From: Bacillota bacterium | Lineage (GTDB): Bacteria; Bacillota; Clostridia; Acetivibrionales; DSM-1351 | DNA length: 64,000 bases | Direction of reading: 5' to 3' | Assembly (NCBI GenBank): GCA_023398105.1 | Contig: JAEWST010000118.1 | Location: forward strand, 25,779-89,778 | In this document: one piece after another, positions 53,676 to 62,040 of the stretch | Numbering within the stretch: position 1 is the stretch's first letter | Layout: each line of letters begins with the position of its first letter | The notes under the pieces: generated by a model | Seen by the model: only the letters and a program-made list of their open reading frames with translations | Told to the model about the DNA's origin: nothing | Database searches by the model: none | Translations under genes and position numbers: made by a program

Positions 53676-54533
53676 TTACTCAAATATTGCTTTTTTAAAC
53701 GCTGATGGAGAACAGCCTTTTATCTGTTTAAAAACACGATTAAAGGTTTTAATGCTGTTGAAGCCCGAATTAAATGAGATTTCTGATATAGAGTCAGATG
53801 TATTAATAAGCAGGTTTACCGCTTTAGATACCTTGTAGTTGTTTAAGTATTGCCCAAAAGTCAAACCTGTAGTATCCTTGAAAAACCGTGTAAAATGAAA
53901 CATACTAAAGTTAGCAGATTTTGACACATCAGCAAGCGTGATTTCTTCCATATAATTTTCATCAATATATTTTGTTATTTGTTCAAGTATTTCCAGTTTT
54001 TTCATTTGTTTATTCAGCTCCGCAGAGCAAAGCTTTTCATTTGGCATATAGCGGATTATTCCAGCTGCGATGTCATAGAGTCTGGCACCAACAAAAAAAT
54101 CAAATCCTAATTGCTTTTCTTTTTTTTCTTTATAAATATCTAATATTTGTTTTTCAAAAAAGGTGTGAATAGAAAATTCGGAGTTGTTTTTATTCTTAAT
54201 ATATGGAATATGAGGATCTAAAAGCTTTATTCCTGTTAAAAGGTTTGAAAGCTCTTCAAATAGTGCTGGCTCAAAGATAAGAATAATTCTGTCACATTTT
54301 TGAGGCTGCATTATAAAGTAGTGTACTTCTCCCATTCCTACAATAAAAATATCTCTATTATGCAAAGTGTATATGGCATTGTTTTGTCCAATTTGAAGTT
54401 CTTCGCCTAATACATAAATTATTTCAATTCTTTCATGCCAATGAGGAGGAAATTCTTGAACATCTGTAGTGAATATATTTATTGGAAATGGACCTGTGTT
54501 GTTTCTGTAAATTTTTTGATGATGTGCTTCCAT
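53676..54533 (-). CDS. AraC-family transcriptional regulator
   Basis: 285 residues. An N-terminal cupin-like sensing domain (about 1-150; FPPHWHERIEIIYVLGEELQ has the typical His residues) and a C-terminal double helix-turn-helix (about 190-285; ITLADVSKSANFSMFHFTRF and FNSGFNSIKTFNRVFKQIKG). It is probably the regulator of the glycosidase-like gene 150 bases downstream. The ribosome binding site is weak. A full-length MITE lies 77 bases upstream of the start. Confidence 0.92.
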   Translation of the reverse strand: MEAHHQKIYRNNTGPFPINIFTTDVQEFPPHWHERIEIIYVLGEELQIGQNNAIYTLHNRDIFIVGMGEVHYFIMQPQKCDRIILIFEPALFEELSNLLTGIKLLDPHIPYIKNKNNSEFSIHTFFEKQILDIYKEKKEKQLGFDFFVGARLYDIAAGIIRYMPNEKLCSAELNKQMKKLEILEQITKYIDENYMEEITLADVSKSANFSMFHFTRFFKDTTGLTFGQYLNNYKVSKAVNLLINTSDSISEISFNSGFNSIKTFNRVFKQIKGCSPSAFKKAIFE

Positions 54534-54609
54534 AGTTTATATCCATGTACCGTATTTTGTTCAAGCGCTTTAGTCTACGGCATGGAATCCACCCTCCTTT
54601 TAATCTCTA

Positions 54610-54766
54610 TTATAACGCCTAGATTCAAAATGAAATTTTTCGATTGTAGAAAAATTTCATTACATCAGCGGCGTTTCATCGAGGCGGGAGATATTCTCAC
54701 CGCCTGATAACCAAAGTTGTACCCGCCACTTATAGAAGTGGGGGACATTTTCTTGCCTCGTTATAT
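54610..54766 (-). mobile_element. Full-length 157-bp TTATAACG-family MITE-like element, inverted
   Basis: Minus-strand orientation: the right terminus TTATAACGCC lies at 54610 and the left terminus (CTTGCCTCGTTATA) ends at about 54766. It has the same length and the same two hairpins as the copy at 8716. It lies in the promoter region of the AraC gene. Confidence 0.8.
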
Positions 54767-55154
54767 TTTTAACTGTAATTTCAAAGCATAACAGAACATT
54801 ATGGCTTATTGTACTTAATTGGTATATCGAATGTACTTCTTAGGTATATACTAGCATAGAATATTATATATATAAAGAATCATTTATACCTAGATCCCAT
54901 AGTATAGTAATGTAATCAATATTTGCACATGAAAATTTTTCGGTGTGTGAGACTCATCAAGGGTATGTTGCAATATTTAAAATGAAATTTGATGATGAAA
55001 ATGGATAAAAACTACATATAGTAGCTACGAACAAAAATATATAAAAAATTACACAATTTTGTTTCCATAATAGCAGATTTTTTTTAGTATTTTTTACATA
55101 TACATATAAGTTGAAATGGTATACAATTCATATTGTTGAAAACAATTTATTCTA

Positions 55155-55184
55155 GTTGGTGGATTTAATTCCACCAGCTAGTCT
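55155..55184 (+). other. Isolated strong hairpin
   Basis: CTAGTTGGTGG pairs with CCACCAGCTAG (one G-T pair) around an eight-base loop, in an otherwise gene-free stretch (54767-55356). It could end a small transcript. No partner gene is visible. Confidence 0.45.
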
Positions 55185-55356
55185 TAATATATTTCTTCCT
55201 GAAAATTCTATCCTTATGTTGAAGTTTGACATAGGGATTTTTATATTTTAATTCAGATGATTACTAGCAAAAACCCATCAAAAGGGCTTGTTTTTGGGCT
55301 GTAGAAGGTAATTGAAAAAATACTTTAAAAAACTAAATAAAAAATAATAAATTCTA

Positions 55357-55385
55357 TTGACATAAATCATCTTCTTTTGTATAAT
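55357..55385 (+). promoter_or_regulatory. Consensus sigma-A promoter of the tRNA cluster
   Basis: TTGACA at 55357-55362, exactly 17 bases, TATAAT at 55380-55385, about 32 bases before the first tRNA. Confidence 0.85.
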
Positions 55386-55416
55386 GTAAAAGCACGTTAC
55401 GAACGGCAAATTTTAT

Positions 55417-55492
55417 GGCGGCGTGGCTCAGTGGCTAGAGCATTCGGTTCATACCCGACAGGTCGTAGGTTCAAATCCCACCGCCGCTACCA
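55417..55492 (+). tRNA. tRNA-Met (CAT), elongator type
   Basis: 76 bases with CCA. Acceptor GGCGGCG pairs with CGCCGCT (terminal G-T), and the anticodon loop TTCATAC gives CAT. It lacks the C1-A72 mismatch of the initiator. A lysidine-modified Ile tRNA cannot be excluded by eye. Confidence 0.93.
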
Positions 55493-55497
55493 TAATC

Positions 55498-55522
55498 AAG
55501 CGATAAACTTTATCGCTTTTTT
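55498..55522 (+). terminator. Hairpin with T-run between tRNA-Met and tRNA-Glu
   Basis: AAGCGATAAA/TTTATCGCTT with six T residues ends two bases before tRNA-Glu. It should reduce read-through into the downstream tRNAs, or act as a processing signal. Confidence 0.7.
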
Positions 55523-55524
55523 AC

Positions 55525-55599
55525 GGCCCGTTGGTCAAGCGGTTAAGACACCGCCCTTTCACGGCGATAACAGGGGTTCGATTCCCCTACGGGTCACCA
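55525..55599 (+). tRNA. tRNA-Glu (TTC)
   Basis: 75 bases with CCA. Acceptor GGCCCGT pairs with ACGGGTC, the anticodon loop CTTTCAC gives TTC, and the T-arm GGGGTTCGATTCCCC is perfect. Confidence 0.96.
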
Positions 55600-55602
55600 T
55601 TT

Positions 55603-55678
55603 GGGAGCTTAGCTCAGCTGGGAGAGCATCTGCCTTACAAGCAGAGGGTCATAGGTTCGAGCCCTATAGTTCCCACCA
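55603..55678 (+). tRNA. tRNA-Val (TAC)
   Basis: 76 bases with CCA. Acceptor GGGAGCT pairs with AGTTCCC (with G-T), the anticodon loop CTTACAA gives TAC, and the D-arm AGCTCAGCTGGGAGAGC is intact. Confidence 0.96.
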
Positions 55679-55680
55679 AT

Positions 55681-55716
55681 AAAAAAAGATTGCATTTTGA
55701 ATGCAATCTTTTTTTA
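55681..55716 (+). terminator. Terminator after the tRNA cluster
   Basis: AAAAGATTGCATT pairs with AATGCAATCTTTT around TTG, with a long T-run. Confidence 0.9.
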
Positions 55717-55811
55717 TTGGTGGGAATTTATATGTTTTTAACCTCATTCAATGGCTTTGTATTATTGAGCTTGAAGCAGTGTAACAAAAATTAATAAACG
55801 GTAAATTTATA

Positions 55812-55905
55812 CACGTGAGATTAAAAAGAAGATTCCCTTTTACACATTATAAGGGGTGCGGAGTAAACAGGTCGTGTTTCGTAGAAGGGGGAAGTAGTTC
55901 CCCTA
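55812..55905 (+). other. Structured element related to the patB leader
   Basis: ACGTGAGATTAAAAAGAAGATT and later AAGGGGTGCGGAGTAAAC resemble, in the same order, the 3' half of the patB leader (ACGTGGGGATTGAAAAGGGG at 25673-25692; AGGGTGCGAAGCAAA at 25714-25728). An AGGGGGAA/TTCCCCT hairpin follows at about 55887-55905. No gene is encoded in 55717-56030; the element sits 130 bases upstream of the next ORF. Confidence 0.35.
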
Positions 55906-56030
55906 AAGGTGAAGTTAATATTCTGTGGAAAAGCAATATGATTATAAAATCAAGTGATAGTAAGTGTGAATTATTGTATAATATATTCATATAAAAGCTA
56001 AGTATCTTATATTAGAAAGGATATACGTAT

Positions 56031-56504
56031 ATGGGTGAAGTTGAGAGTATAAGGGAAAGAATTTTATCTAAAATTTCTGACAAGAAAATGTACATGGATA
56101 AAAAGCAGACTACCTACTATAGACTGGAGCTGGTAGAGAGGATTACAAACAGGCTTGTTGCATTTTATGATGAATGTAAGGAATGTTCGGATTTTATTAG
56201 CAGACTTGAGAGTTATATAGATACCATTGAAATTAATACAGATAAGCAAACTAACAGAGAATACCATAAATATTTAAATACAATTATTTCACATCTTGCT
56301 TCTAAGCATAAGCTTGTTGATGAAAACTATTATATGTCGATATATATGCCAATTGGAATGATGTTTGGCATGGCATTTGGGGCAGTAGGTATTATTGGTG
56401 ACTCTAGTAACATGGGAATAGGTATAGGTATAGGACTTTGTATTGGAGTAGCCTTGGGAGTAAGTCAAGATGCAAAGGCAAAGAAAGATGGAAGGGTTAT
56501 ATAG
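56031..56504 (+). CDS. Hypothetical protein with glycine-zipper membrane tail
   Basis: 157 residues. The first 105 are soluble, helical and charged. The C-terminal part has one or two Gly-rich hydrophobic stretches (PIGMMFGMAFGAVGIIG and MGIGIGIGLCIGVALG) that look like glycine-zipper membrane segments, ending in a basic tail. Unknown function. GAAAGGA precedes the ATG. It converges with the YitT-family gene. Confidence 0.65.
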   Translation: MGEVESIRERILSKISDKKMYMDKKQTTYYRLELVERITNRLVAFYDECKECSDFISRLESYIDTIEINTDKQTNREYHKYLNTIISHLASKHKLVDENYYMSIYMPIGMMFGMAFGAVGIIGDSSNMGIGIGIGLCIGVALGVSQDAKAKKDGRVI

Positions 56505-56515
56505 TCATTAATATT

Positions 56516-57376
56516 TTATGAATCAATACTTCTAAAGCCCTTACCAATAATCTCAGATGTATTGCTTATTGTGATAAAAGCAGAGCGGTCTACGCTTCTG
56601 ATAAAGCTACGAAGCCGTATTGCTTGCCTTCTGCTTAGTACTGTACTAATTACCTCCTCCTGTTTGTTAGTAAATGCACCCTCAGCCTTATATACAGTTG
56701 CTCCTCTTTTAATATTATTTACAATAAAGCTTTTAATCTCACAAGCTTTTGAACTGATTATAACCATTTGCTTTTTTACATTTAAGCCCTCTATTACAAG
56801 GTCTATCATAAAGGATTTAATAATAAGACCTAGAATAGAATACATGCCTATTCTAATTCCAAAAACCGCACCAGCTCCTGTAGCAATTATAAAATCTGAT
56901 AGTAATAAAGTTTTTCCAATATCTAGTTTAGTGAATTTGCTAATTATTTTAGCTATGATATCTGTCCCTCCTGTAGAAGCATTGCAGTTAAAAATTATTG
57001 CTGAACCAACCGCTGGAAAAATAATTGAGTAAATAAGCTCAAGCATAAGGTCGCCCGTCAGAGGTGTTTTTATTGGAAATATTTTTTGAATAAACCAAAC
57101 AATTCCAGATAGAACAAAGCTAGAGTATATTGTTTTTGAACCAAAATCTCTTCCAAGGAAAAGATATCCCACAAGCATTAGTAGTATGTTAAGTATAAGC
57201 ATCATTGGACCAACATCAATTCTTGGAAAGAAGCTGCTAATAATAATTGCCAAGCCACTTACTCCTCCTGTTGCAAAATTATTGGGTATTTTAAACATGC
57301 AGATTCCAATACCAACTAGTATCAAACCTATATTAATCAGCAAAAAGTCTTTTATTAAATTTCTTGTATTCTTCAT
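56516..57376 (-). CDS. YitT-family membrane protein (DUF161/DUF2179)
   Basis: 286 residues. Five membrane segments in the first 200 residues include the family motif KIPNNFATGGVSGLAIII and FNCNASTGGTDIIAKIISKF. The C-terminal soluble DUF2179 domain contains RGATVYKAEGAFTNKQEEVI and the ending FITISNTSEIIGKGF. Transport role proposed for the family but not established. CAGGAGA precedes the ATG on the minus strand. Confidence 0.9.
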   Translation of the reverse strand: MKNTRNLIKDFLLINIGLILVGIGICMFKIPNNFATGGVSGLAIIISSFFPRIDVGPMMLILNILLMLVGYLFLGRDFGSKTIYSSFVLSGIVWFIQKIFPIKTPLTGDLMLELIYSIIFPAVGSAIIFNCNASTGGTDIIAKIISKFTKLDIGKTLLLSDFIIATGAGAVFGIRIGMYSILGLIIKSFMIDLVIEGLNVKKQMVIISSKACEIKSFIVNNIKRGATVYKAEGAFTNKQEEVISTVLSRRQAIRLRSFIRSVDRSAFITISNTSEIIGKGFRSIDS

Positions 57377-57467
57377 ATGTTGTATTCTCCTGTTATTTGT
57401 ATAGCGACCATTAGTGGCTCTTCAGCCTAGAGTAATTAATTATGTGTTGTTTTAGCCTTTACTAAAG

Positions 57468-57540
57468 TCAATTACTGTTCAAAGTCCTTGTTTGATATCA
57501 TCGGATATTTAGCTGATAGTAATTTGCTTTTGTACTCGAA
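57468..57540 (+). repeat. Diverged GTCAATTAC-family repeat
   Basis: AAAGTCAATTACTGTTCAAAG at the left and a decayed right side (GATAGTAATTTGCTTTT). Same family as 5937 and 28926. Confidence 0.45.
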
Positions 57541-57706
57541 GTTAATATTTTTATAGTTTGCTCAAGTATATATTTGCTTATGCCTTGTACTAGAATGCTT
57601 AGAAAATATGGGCTGATTTAATATTTATGATTTTCTATAAAAATCATGAGATTTTGCTTGATTTTTTTCAGCTGAGTATTTTAATTCTGAGTCATAATAA
57701 AAACAT

Positions 57707-57879
57707 TTCGACAGCGTGCATCAAAAAACAGTAATTCTTTAGTTGAGATTTTGTTTTAATCAAACTAGAAATACTTAAATTCATGTTGTAGCTGTACAGC
57801 ATTTTGATGATAACTGTCTAAAACATATTATTTCCCTATTCTAAATGTGACAAATAATTTTTATTGCCCGCATTATAAT
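57707..57879 (+). promoter_or_regulatory. Candidate Spo0A-controlled spoIIE promoter
   Basis: GTGACA at 57847-57852, 21 bases, TATAAT at 57874-57879. A 21-bp spacing is the unusual feature of the B. subtilis spoIIE promoter, which uses sigma-A with Spo0A. Spo0A-box-like sites (consensus TGTCGAA) lie at 57707-57713 (exact, minus strand), 57815-57821 (TGTCTAA) and 57848-57854 (TGACAAA). It lies about 180 bases before spoIIE. Confidence 0.55.
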
Positions 57880-58059
57880 CATTAAGGCTAGCGAGACTGA
57901 AGATATGGATATGAACTTCACATATTTAAATACACTAGTCCACGGTATTCAAGGGATATTCTATCAATGGGAATAGAGTTTCTTCACCGTAATAGAGCTT
58001 TCAGTTGGTAAAATAACTTGGTTAAAAACAAATGATAAAGTACAGGGGGAACAATAAAG

Positions 58060-60480
58060 ATGAAGACAGAAACACTTCCGTATAAAAATATTGGAGGCTA
58101 TAATTCTGCGCAGCGTAAGAAGAGCAGAGGTATAAAACTTTTGACTCTGCTGGAATATCTGAATAAGGCGAATTTTTTTATTCTACCTATGGCTTTTTTG
58201 CTAGGAAGAATTACACTTTTTGATGGACGAATGCCATTTGGTATTGCCATCTATGCTGCAACTTTAGGGATGAATATTAACAGGATATTTATATCCATTG
58301 CAATTTTTGCTGGAATGCTTTCATCAGGTTCTGCTTATGAAAACGAACTATTCTATAAGCTAATAACAGCTTTTACTGTAATGCTTTTAATTAATGCAAT
58401 TAATATTCCTTTTAAAAAAAGTATGGGTTCCCATTTAAGGATTGGAATAATAACCTTTATAGGTTTATTAGTACCAGAAATTCTATTTATATGTTTACAG
58501 GGCTTCTATGTGTATAGTGTTCTTGAAGCACTGCTAAATGGATTTATTGTTTTTGCACTAGTTTTTGTTTTCAAAAATGTAATGGGAGTACTGGAGAGTC
58601 CTACGAGGATATACAGCTTGACAAATGAAGAAACCTTGAGCATTGCAATTGCATGTGCATTGACAGTAAGTGGGTTGGGACCTTGCTATATTTATGGAGT
58701 AAGCCTTAGAAATATTTTGTGCATCATAATCATACTTATTTTTAGTTATAAAGCAGGTGCAGGAAATGGGACTGCAATTGGTTTAATTGTAGGAACTCTG
58801 ATAAGTATTTCTTCTGAAGCATCAACTGCTATTGCTTCCTTTGCTTTTTGTGGGCTTATTTCGGGAATTCTAAGAAGTATGGGCAAGATTGGCTGCTGTT
58901 TAGGTGTATTAATGGGTGATGCAATATTGACATATGTTATTACAGGTTCAATTGAGGTACTTATTATATATGAAATGATAATATCAATTGCAGTTTTCAT
59001 GCTAATTCCAGAAAAGGTCATGGACACTATAGTGAGCAGATTTGATAATAAACTATTAGCTAAGGGAGATAAAAAAGGATATAGTGCGAGAATTAAAGAC
59101 ATAACAGTAGATAAATTAAACAGGTTTTCAACTGCATTTGGCGAAATGGCAAAGACCTTTGATGAAATATCTGAAACAAAGACTATTACAGAAAAACATG
59201 ATATTACGGCAATATTTGATAGAGTGGCGGATAAAGTATGTAATAATTGCAGTTTGTGTACTCATTGCTGGGAACAAAATTTTTGTAACACCTATCAGAT
59301 TATGTTTAAAATAGTTGAAAAGTTAGATAGTAAGGGATGGATTGAGCAAGAGGACATTCCTAAATATTTTTTGGACAGATGCGAGAGAGTAGAGGAATTT
59401 GTGAAATCTGTAAATAATGTTTTTGAACTGTTTAAAGTTGATATGGTATGGAGAAATAGGGTTGGAGAAAGCAGGGGATTAGTGTCACAACAGCTAAAAA
59501 GTATGTCAAAGGTAATTTCTAATTTGGCTAGTGAATTAAATACAGATATTGAATTTAAGGCTGATATAGAAAATCAGTTAATATTAGAATTATCAAAAGC
59601 AGGTATTAGGAATTCAGATGCTATTGTATATGAAAATAGATATGGTAAGTATGAAATAAGCTTATCATATAAAGGCTGTGGTGGAAGAAGAAACTGTATA
59701 GGAAATGTTGAGAAGATAGTTTCTGCGGTAGTTAATCGTAGAATGTTGAAGGATGGGAGCCAGTGCGGGCTAAATTCAAAAACTAATATGTGCACAATTA
59801 AACTTGTTGAGGAGGAAACCTACAAAGTAATTACAGGTGTAGCTAGGATGTCAAAGCATGAGAAGTATGTTTCTGGAGATAACTATACTTTTATAAATTC
59901 TGGCGATGGCAAGTATATTGCAGCTTTGAGCGATGGAATGGGGACAGGGCATAAAGCTTGCATACAAAGTAAGGCAACAATTAATCTTATTGAGCAATTT
60001 ATGGAGTCGGGTTTTGATAAGGATACTACAGTTAAACTTATTAATTCTCTTTTGGTTCTCAAATCAAATGATGATTCCTTTGCAACTATTGATATGTCTG
60101 TTGTGGATTTATATGAAGGGGAAGTGGAATTCGTAAAGGTTGGGGCTGCTCCTACTTTTATCAAAAGAAATGAGTTTGTTGAAATAGTGAAGACAGCATC
60201 TTTGCCAGCAGGCATTATGAGCGATGTAGAGCTGGAATTGGTACATAAGAAGATAGATAATGGGGATTTCATTATTATGCTTTCTGACGGTATAATTGAT
60301 TCATTTCAAGCGACTCCTGATAGTATAAAAGCAGTTCAAGGTATTTTGCAAAATATGACAAGTAAAAATCCTCAAAAAATAGCAGATGATTTATTAGAAG
60401 AGGCATTATGTGTCTGCAACGATAAGGTTCCAGTTGATGATATGATGGTTATGGTAGCAAAAGTATGGAAAGCCAAGTAA
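58060..60480 (+). CDS. spoIIE: Stage II sporulation protein E (SpoIIE phosphatase)
   Basis: 806-residue membrane phosphatase that dephosphorylates SpoIIAA and so activates sigma-F in the forespore, and that also joins FtsZ at the polar septum. About ten hydrophobic segments fill residues 45-330. A central region with a Cys-rich patch (CNNCSLCTHCWEQNFC) follows, then the PP2C domain (about 590-805) with AALSDGMGTGHKA and MLSDGIIDSF, the metal-binding aspartates. GGGGGA precedes the ATG. In B. subtilis it follows yabR and a tRNA-Met/Glu pair; here the same tRNAs precede it, but yabR is 33 kb away. Confidence 0.96.
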   Translation: MKTETLPYKNIGGYNSAQRKKSRGIKLLTLLEYLNKANFFILPMAFLLGRITLFDGRMPFGIAIYAATLGMNINRIFISIAIFAGMLSSGSAYENELFYKLITAFTVMLLINAINIPFKKSMGSHLRIGIITFIGLLVPEILFICLQGFYVYSVLEALLNGFIVFALVFVFKNVMGVLESPTRIYSLTNEETLSIAIACALTVSGLGPCYIYGVSLRNILCIIIILIFSYKAGAGNGTAIGLIVGTLISISSEASTAIASFAFCGLISGILRSMGKIGCCLGVLMGDAILTYVITGSIEVLIIYEMIISIAVFMLIPEKVMDTIVSRFDNKLLAKGDKKGYSARIKDITVDKLNRFSTAFGEMAKTFDEISETKTITEKHDITAIFDRVADKVCNNCSLCTHCWEQNFCNTYQIMFKIVEKLDSKGWIEQEDIPKYFLDRCERVEEFVKSVNNVFELFKVDMVWRNRVGESRGLVSQQLKSMSKVISNLASELNTDIEFKADIENQLILELSKAGIRNSDAIVYENRYGKYEISLSYKGCGGRRNCIGNVEKIVSAVVNRRMLKDGSQCGLNSKTNMCTIKLVEEETYKVITGVARMSKHEKYVSGDNYTFINSGDGKYIAALSDGMGTGHKACIQSKATINLIEQFMESGFDKDTTVKLINSLLVLKSNDDSFATIDMSVVDLYEGEVEFVKVGAAPTFIKRNEFVEIVKTASLPAGIMSDVELELVHKKIDNGDFIIMLSDGIIDSFQATPDSIKAVQGILQNMTSKNPQKIADDLLEEALCVCNDKVPVDDMMVMVAKVWKAK

Positions 60481-60562
60481 CTTATTATTGATAATTAGTA
60501 AATGTGTATAAAAATAGTAAACTTCCATAAACTACTCATAAATATTTTTTATGGAGGATAAT

Positions 60563-60895
60563 ATGTTTTATGGAAAATCTAAAAAAGTGATAGTTATTAA
60601 TGACATTCATTCTAATTTATTTGAATCTGCCATACTAGTTTTAAAAGAGGAAAAAGACAGAGAGGAGAAATGCAATATTTTTAATTCAGATAAGAAAAAC
60701 AATGTAAAAAATGATTTTATTCTGAAGGAGGCAGAAGCAATCATTAATAACTATATAAAAGAGAATAAGAGCAAGCTTGTGCAAAAGAAGAAGTCAGAAA
60801 ATGCAAACAGTATACTGATGAAAAATATAATAATTAACTCAGCTTTAGTTGGAAGTGTAGTTGCAGTTGTTTTTCTTTTGATAAAGCTGTTTTAG
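60563..60895 (+). CDS. Small tail-anchored membrane protein, unknown
   Basis: 110 residues. The first 85 are soluble and Lys/Glu/Asn-rich; the end (IIINSALVGSVVAVVFLLIKLF) is one hydrophobic segment, giving tail-anchor topology. GGAGG lies six bases before the ATG at 60563. It follows spoIIE by 82 bases in the same direction and may be co-expressed during sporulation. I do not recognise the family. Confidence 0.6.
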   Translation: MFYGKSKKVIVINDIHSNLFESAILVLKEEKDREEKCNIFNSDKKNNVKNDFILKEAEAIINNYIKENKSKLVQKKKSENANSILMKNIIINSALVGSVVAVVFLLIKLF

Positions 60896-61015
60896 TGTAA
60901 TTTAAAGCGGCTTTACCAAATAATCTATACTAATAGTTATAACGCTCTTGATTTTAATATATTATATATATTATTATATGTTATGATATGTGTATAACAA
61001 TCTTAAGGAGCATAT

Positions 61016-61657
61016 ATGAAATTGAATTTTAACAGGATAATAGATTTGTTCTTACTAAAAAAGGACTTCTACTCAAAACTGAATGATAAAATTATGTGGC
61101 TTTACGTAGGCATAGTTTTTGTTGGCTTACGGAATGTATTTTTTGTTGCCGTAAACATGATCTCAAGTAATGAAGACTCTAAGAATAATTTTGTATTAGA
61201 TTTTAAGACTACAGGGATCTTAATTTTGACTGTCTTGGTGGTAGGATTTATAGATTTAATTGCTTTTTCATATCCTGCTTTTGATACCATTAAACATTTT
61301 AAGAATAGAAAAGAAAGCAAGTCCATGTCTTTAGTTGTGATATATTCCAGCCAATTGACAAAGGTTGCAAAGATGTATGCGATTGTTAATGCTCTTATTA
61401 CACCTATTGATTTACTGTATTATTTTACTGGTAAAATGGCTGTTTCATATAATTCTGAAATACTCATATACATATCGTTAGTGCTTAAAACATTGGCATA
61501 TTTTTGGTTCAATGGAGCTATTACACGTGGTTTATGTGTCCTTTTCAAGCTTCCAAACAACATCAGAGGAATCGTGTTTGTGCTTGTATTTATCTGGAAT
61601 GCATTGTTGAGTCAGGCTATTGTCTATTTGCTCAATTTGGTTTTGCTCCGTCTGTAA
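61016..61657 (+). CDS. Polytopic membrane protein, possibly Yip1-like
   Basis: 213 residues with about five membrane segments (near residues 27-47, 66-88, 115-135, 143-160 and 185-210). The overall plan, short soluble N-terminus then five helices, recalls Yip1-domain proteins, but no diagnostic motif is seen. TAAGGAGC precedes the ATG. A tRNA-Arg gene follows 145 bases downstream. Confidence 0.65.
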   Translation: MKLNFNRIIDLFLLKKDFYSKLNDKIMWLYVGIVFVGLRNVFFVAVNMISSNEDSKNNFVLDFKTTGILILTVLVVGFIDLIAFSYPAFDTIKHFKNRKESKSMSLVVIYSSQLTKVAKMYAIVNALITPIDLLYYFTGKMAVSYNSEILIYISLVLKTLAYFWFNGAITRGLCVLFKLPNNIRGIVFVLVFIWNALLSQAIVYLLNLVLLRL

Positions 61658-61751
61658 GCGAGTATTCAGGTTGGGTTTCGTTATCTGCTTTTTCATTTCA
61701 AAATAATTGCTTATAAATACAAAAGTTAGCGCAAAGTATGAGTTTTCTATA

Positions 61752-61780
61752 TTGTAAACATATAATTATTGGGCTATAAT
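61752..61780 (+). promoter_or_regulatory. Promoter of tRNA-Arg
   Basis: TTGTAA at 61752-61757, 17 bases, TATAAT at 61775-61780, about 22 bases before the tRNA. Confidence 0.7.
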
Positions 61781-61802
61781 ATGGTAGTGGTTTTTATACA
61801 AT

Positions 61803-61877
61803 GTCTCGGTAGTCTAATGGATAAGACGGTGGATTCCGGTTCCACTGATACGGGTTCGATTCCTGTTCGGGACGCCA
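61803..61877 (+). tRNA. tRNA-Arg (CCG)
   Basis: 75 bases with CCA. The acceptor GTCTCGG pairs with the 3' strand TCGGGAC with G-T pairs. Anticodon stem GTGGA/TCCAC around loop TTCCGGT gives CCG, and the discriminator is G. Confidence 0.95.
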
Positions 61878-61911
61878 AACGCTAGAAATTAAAGGTTTCT
61901 GGCGTTTTTTT
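61878..61911 (+). terminator. Terminator after tRNA-Arg
   Basis: AACGC(T)AGAAA pairs with TTTCT(G)GCGTT, then a run of T residues. Confidence 0.85.
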
Positions 61912-62040
61912 AATGGGCAAAACTTTTATAGAATATTTATAAAAAATTTATGCAAAAGTTGCATTTATGGTTTTTACCAAATGTGCTATATTAACTTAGT
62001 GTTGAAATAAGTATATATTTATCAAAATTAGGAGGCTATT

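Noticed and set aside
55377..55794. Two ORFs across the tRNA cluster
   Set aside because: They overlap three clear tRNA genes and their terminators.
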